Positions 63,017 through 64,000 of a DNA stretch of 64,000 bases are shown one piece after another. The DNA is from an uncultured Lachnospiraceae bacterium. Lineage in GTDB: Bacteria; Bacillota; Clostridia; Lachnospirales; Lachnospiraceae. The notes under the pieces are model-generated. The model worked only from the letters and a program-made list of their open reading frames with translations. It made no database searches and had not been told where the DNA came from. The first letter of the stretch is position 1; each line of letters begins with the position of its first letter. The stretch is taken from assembly GCA_900315055.1 (NCBI GenBank), contig OMXP01000021.1, positions 1-64,000 of the forward strand. Reading direction: 5' to 3'. The translations under genes and the position numbers were made by a program.

Positions 63017-64000
63017 TGAACTGACCACGGAAATGGGAAAGGCCTTCGAGACGGCAGGATATGATCCGGCCCTCGGGCGTGTCCAGGTATCGGCGCGGCC
63101 CGACCTTGCCCAGTACCAGTGCAACGGCGCCATGGCCGGGGCAAAGAAGTACCACAAGGCACCTTTTGTGATCGCACAGGATGTGGCAAATGCCCTGCAG
63201 GCATCGGACATCCTGGAGAACGTCCAGGTGGTAAAGCCGGGCTTTATCAACTGCGACGTCAACACGGAGTTCCTGACAGGCTATATCCGCGAGATGGAGG
63301 CGAGCGATCACTTCGGCCTGGAGACGGGAGATCCGAAGACCGTGATCATCGACTACGGCGGACCGAACGTCGCAAAGCCCCTGCATGTCGGACACCTTCG
63401 CTCCGCGGTCATCGGCGATTCCATCAAGCGCATCATGCGCTATCACGGGGATACGGTGATCGGCGACATTCACCTCGGCGACTGGGGCCTGCAGATGGGC
63501 CTTGTGATCACGGAGCTGAAAAAGCGCCACCCGGAGCTTCCCTACTTTGATCCGAACTTTACGGGAGAGTACCCGGCGGAGGCACCCTTTACGGTCTCCG
63601 ATCTCGAGGAGATCTATCCCTTTGCGAGCAAGAGATCGAAAGAGGATAAGGAGTATTACGCAGAGGCTCTCGAGAATACCCACCGCCTGCAGGAGAAGGA
63701 GAGAGGACTCTATGCCCTCTGGCAGAAGATCATCGACGTGTCCGTCGCAGATCTCAAGAAGAACTACGCACGCCTCGATGTGACTTTTGACCTGTGGAAC
63801 GGCGAGTCCACGGTCAACGACCTGATCCCCGGCATGGTGGACAGGCTCAAAAAAGAGGGCTATGCCTACGAGAGCGAGGGCGCTCTTGTCGTCGATGTCG
63901 CCGAGGATTCCGATGCGAAGGAGATTCCTCCGTGCATGATCTTAAAGAGTGACGGCGCAGCACTGTATACGACGACGGATCTTGCAACGATCGAGGACCG
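63000..64000 (+). CDS. argS: Arginyl-tRNA synthetase (truncated by the window end)
   Basis: The visible 333 residues are the N-terminal part of a class I synthetase. They have the ArgS-specific N-terminal additional domain (1-105), the HIGH-type motif in KPLHVGHLRSAVIGDS (about 124-139), and IGDIHLGDWGLQMGLV (about 151-166), typical of ArgS. The KMSK region and anticodon-binding domain lie beyond position 64000. The start overlaps the end of queH; no ribosome binding site can be separated from the queH coding sequence. Confidence 0.92.
   Translation, partial: MHYLIDELTTEMGKAFETAGYDPALGRVQVSARPDLAQYQCNGAMAGAKKYHKAPFVIAQDVANALQASDILENVQVVKPGFINCDVNTEFLTGYIREMEASDHFGLETGDPKTVIIDYGGPNVAKPLHVGHLRSAVIGDSIKRIMRYHGDTVIGDIHLGDWGLQMGLVITELKKRHPELPYFDPNFTGEYPAEAPFTVSDLEEIYPFASKRSKEDKEYYAEALENTHRLQEKERGLYALWQKIIDVSVADLKKNYARLDVTFDLWNGESTVNDLIPGMVDRLKKEGYAYESEGALVVDVAEDSDAKEIPPCMILKSDGAALYTTTDLATIED

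Overview
The window looks like one contiguous, GC-rich (by eye about 55-60%) chromosomal segment of a Gram-positive anaerobe of the Clostridia, most likely Lachnospiraceae or a close relative. This rests on the purE-purM-purN-purD order, single-chain PurL, long-form PyrF, a GntR (YhcF-like) gene ahead of clpC, a DUF6142-like membrane protein, a 2-hydroxyacyl-CoA dehydratase-type pair, VanZ-like and cytidylate-kinase-like proteins, and strong Shine-Dalgarno sites. The genus is not resolved. No phage, insertion sequence or CRISPR array was seen.

Layout. 1-5300: a YhhN-like membrane protein on the minus strand, then a compact plus-strand operon (HTH protein, nucleoside-phosphorylase-like protein, SPL-type radical SAM protein, SDR, DUF2200, DUF4097 lipoprotein). 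5.3-9.4 kb: an HTH-membrane regulator, a LysR regulator divergent from a YeiH-type exporter, and a LuxR-type regulator divergent from patA. 9.6-13.1 kb: putrescine aminotransferase, an NhaC-type antiporter and a cytidylate-kinase-like protein. 13.2-19.6 kb, all minus: two small membrane proteins, a MarR-MATE pair with a clear operator, a DegT-type aminotransferase and a large Ser/Asp-rich beta-helix lipoprotein. 19.9-30.6 kb: PPK2, valyl-tRNA synthetase, a zinc-ribbon/TPR membrane protein, an MBOAT-SGNH acylation pair, a DMT transporter and a TPR lipoprotein.

30.6-38.3 kb is a nucleotide block: pyrF-pyrE with a small membrane protein and an unusually long M29-type aminopeptidase, then purE-purM-purN-purD. 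38.6-47.9 kb: an SH3 envelope protein with a repeat-rich basic tail, gntR-clpC with a near-ideal autoregulatory operator, radA, a LuxR-type regulator with a switch-like leader, and a glucose-family PTS EIICBA. 48.0-53.6 kb: tRNA-Trp whose terminator sits only 20 bp before a three-gene operon (HgdB-like protein, HgdA-like/activase fusion, VanZ-like), then a flippase-like protein and an apparently leaderless TetR gene. 53.7-64.0 kb: purL, carA-carB behind a structured leader, queH and a truncated argS.

The best candidates for new biology are the fused dehydratase-activase operon behind tRNA-Trp (48.0-51.9 kb), the carAB leader in which two hairpin loops are complementary (57.6-57.7 kb), and the leader of the PTS-linked LuxR gene with two mutually exclusive pairings (44.58-44.70 kb). 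Family assignments come from recognised motifs and remembered family features; no database search was run.
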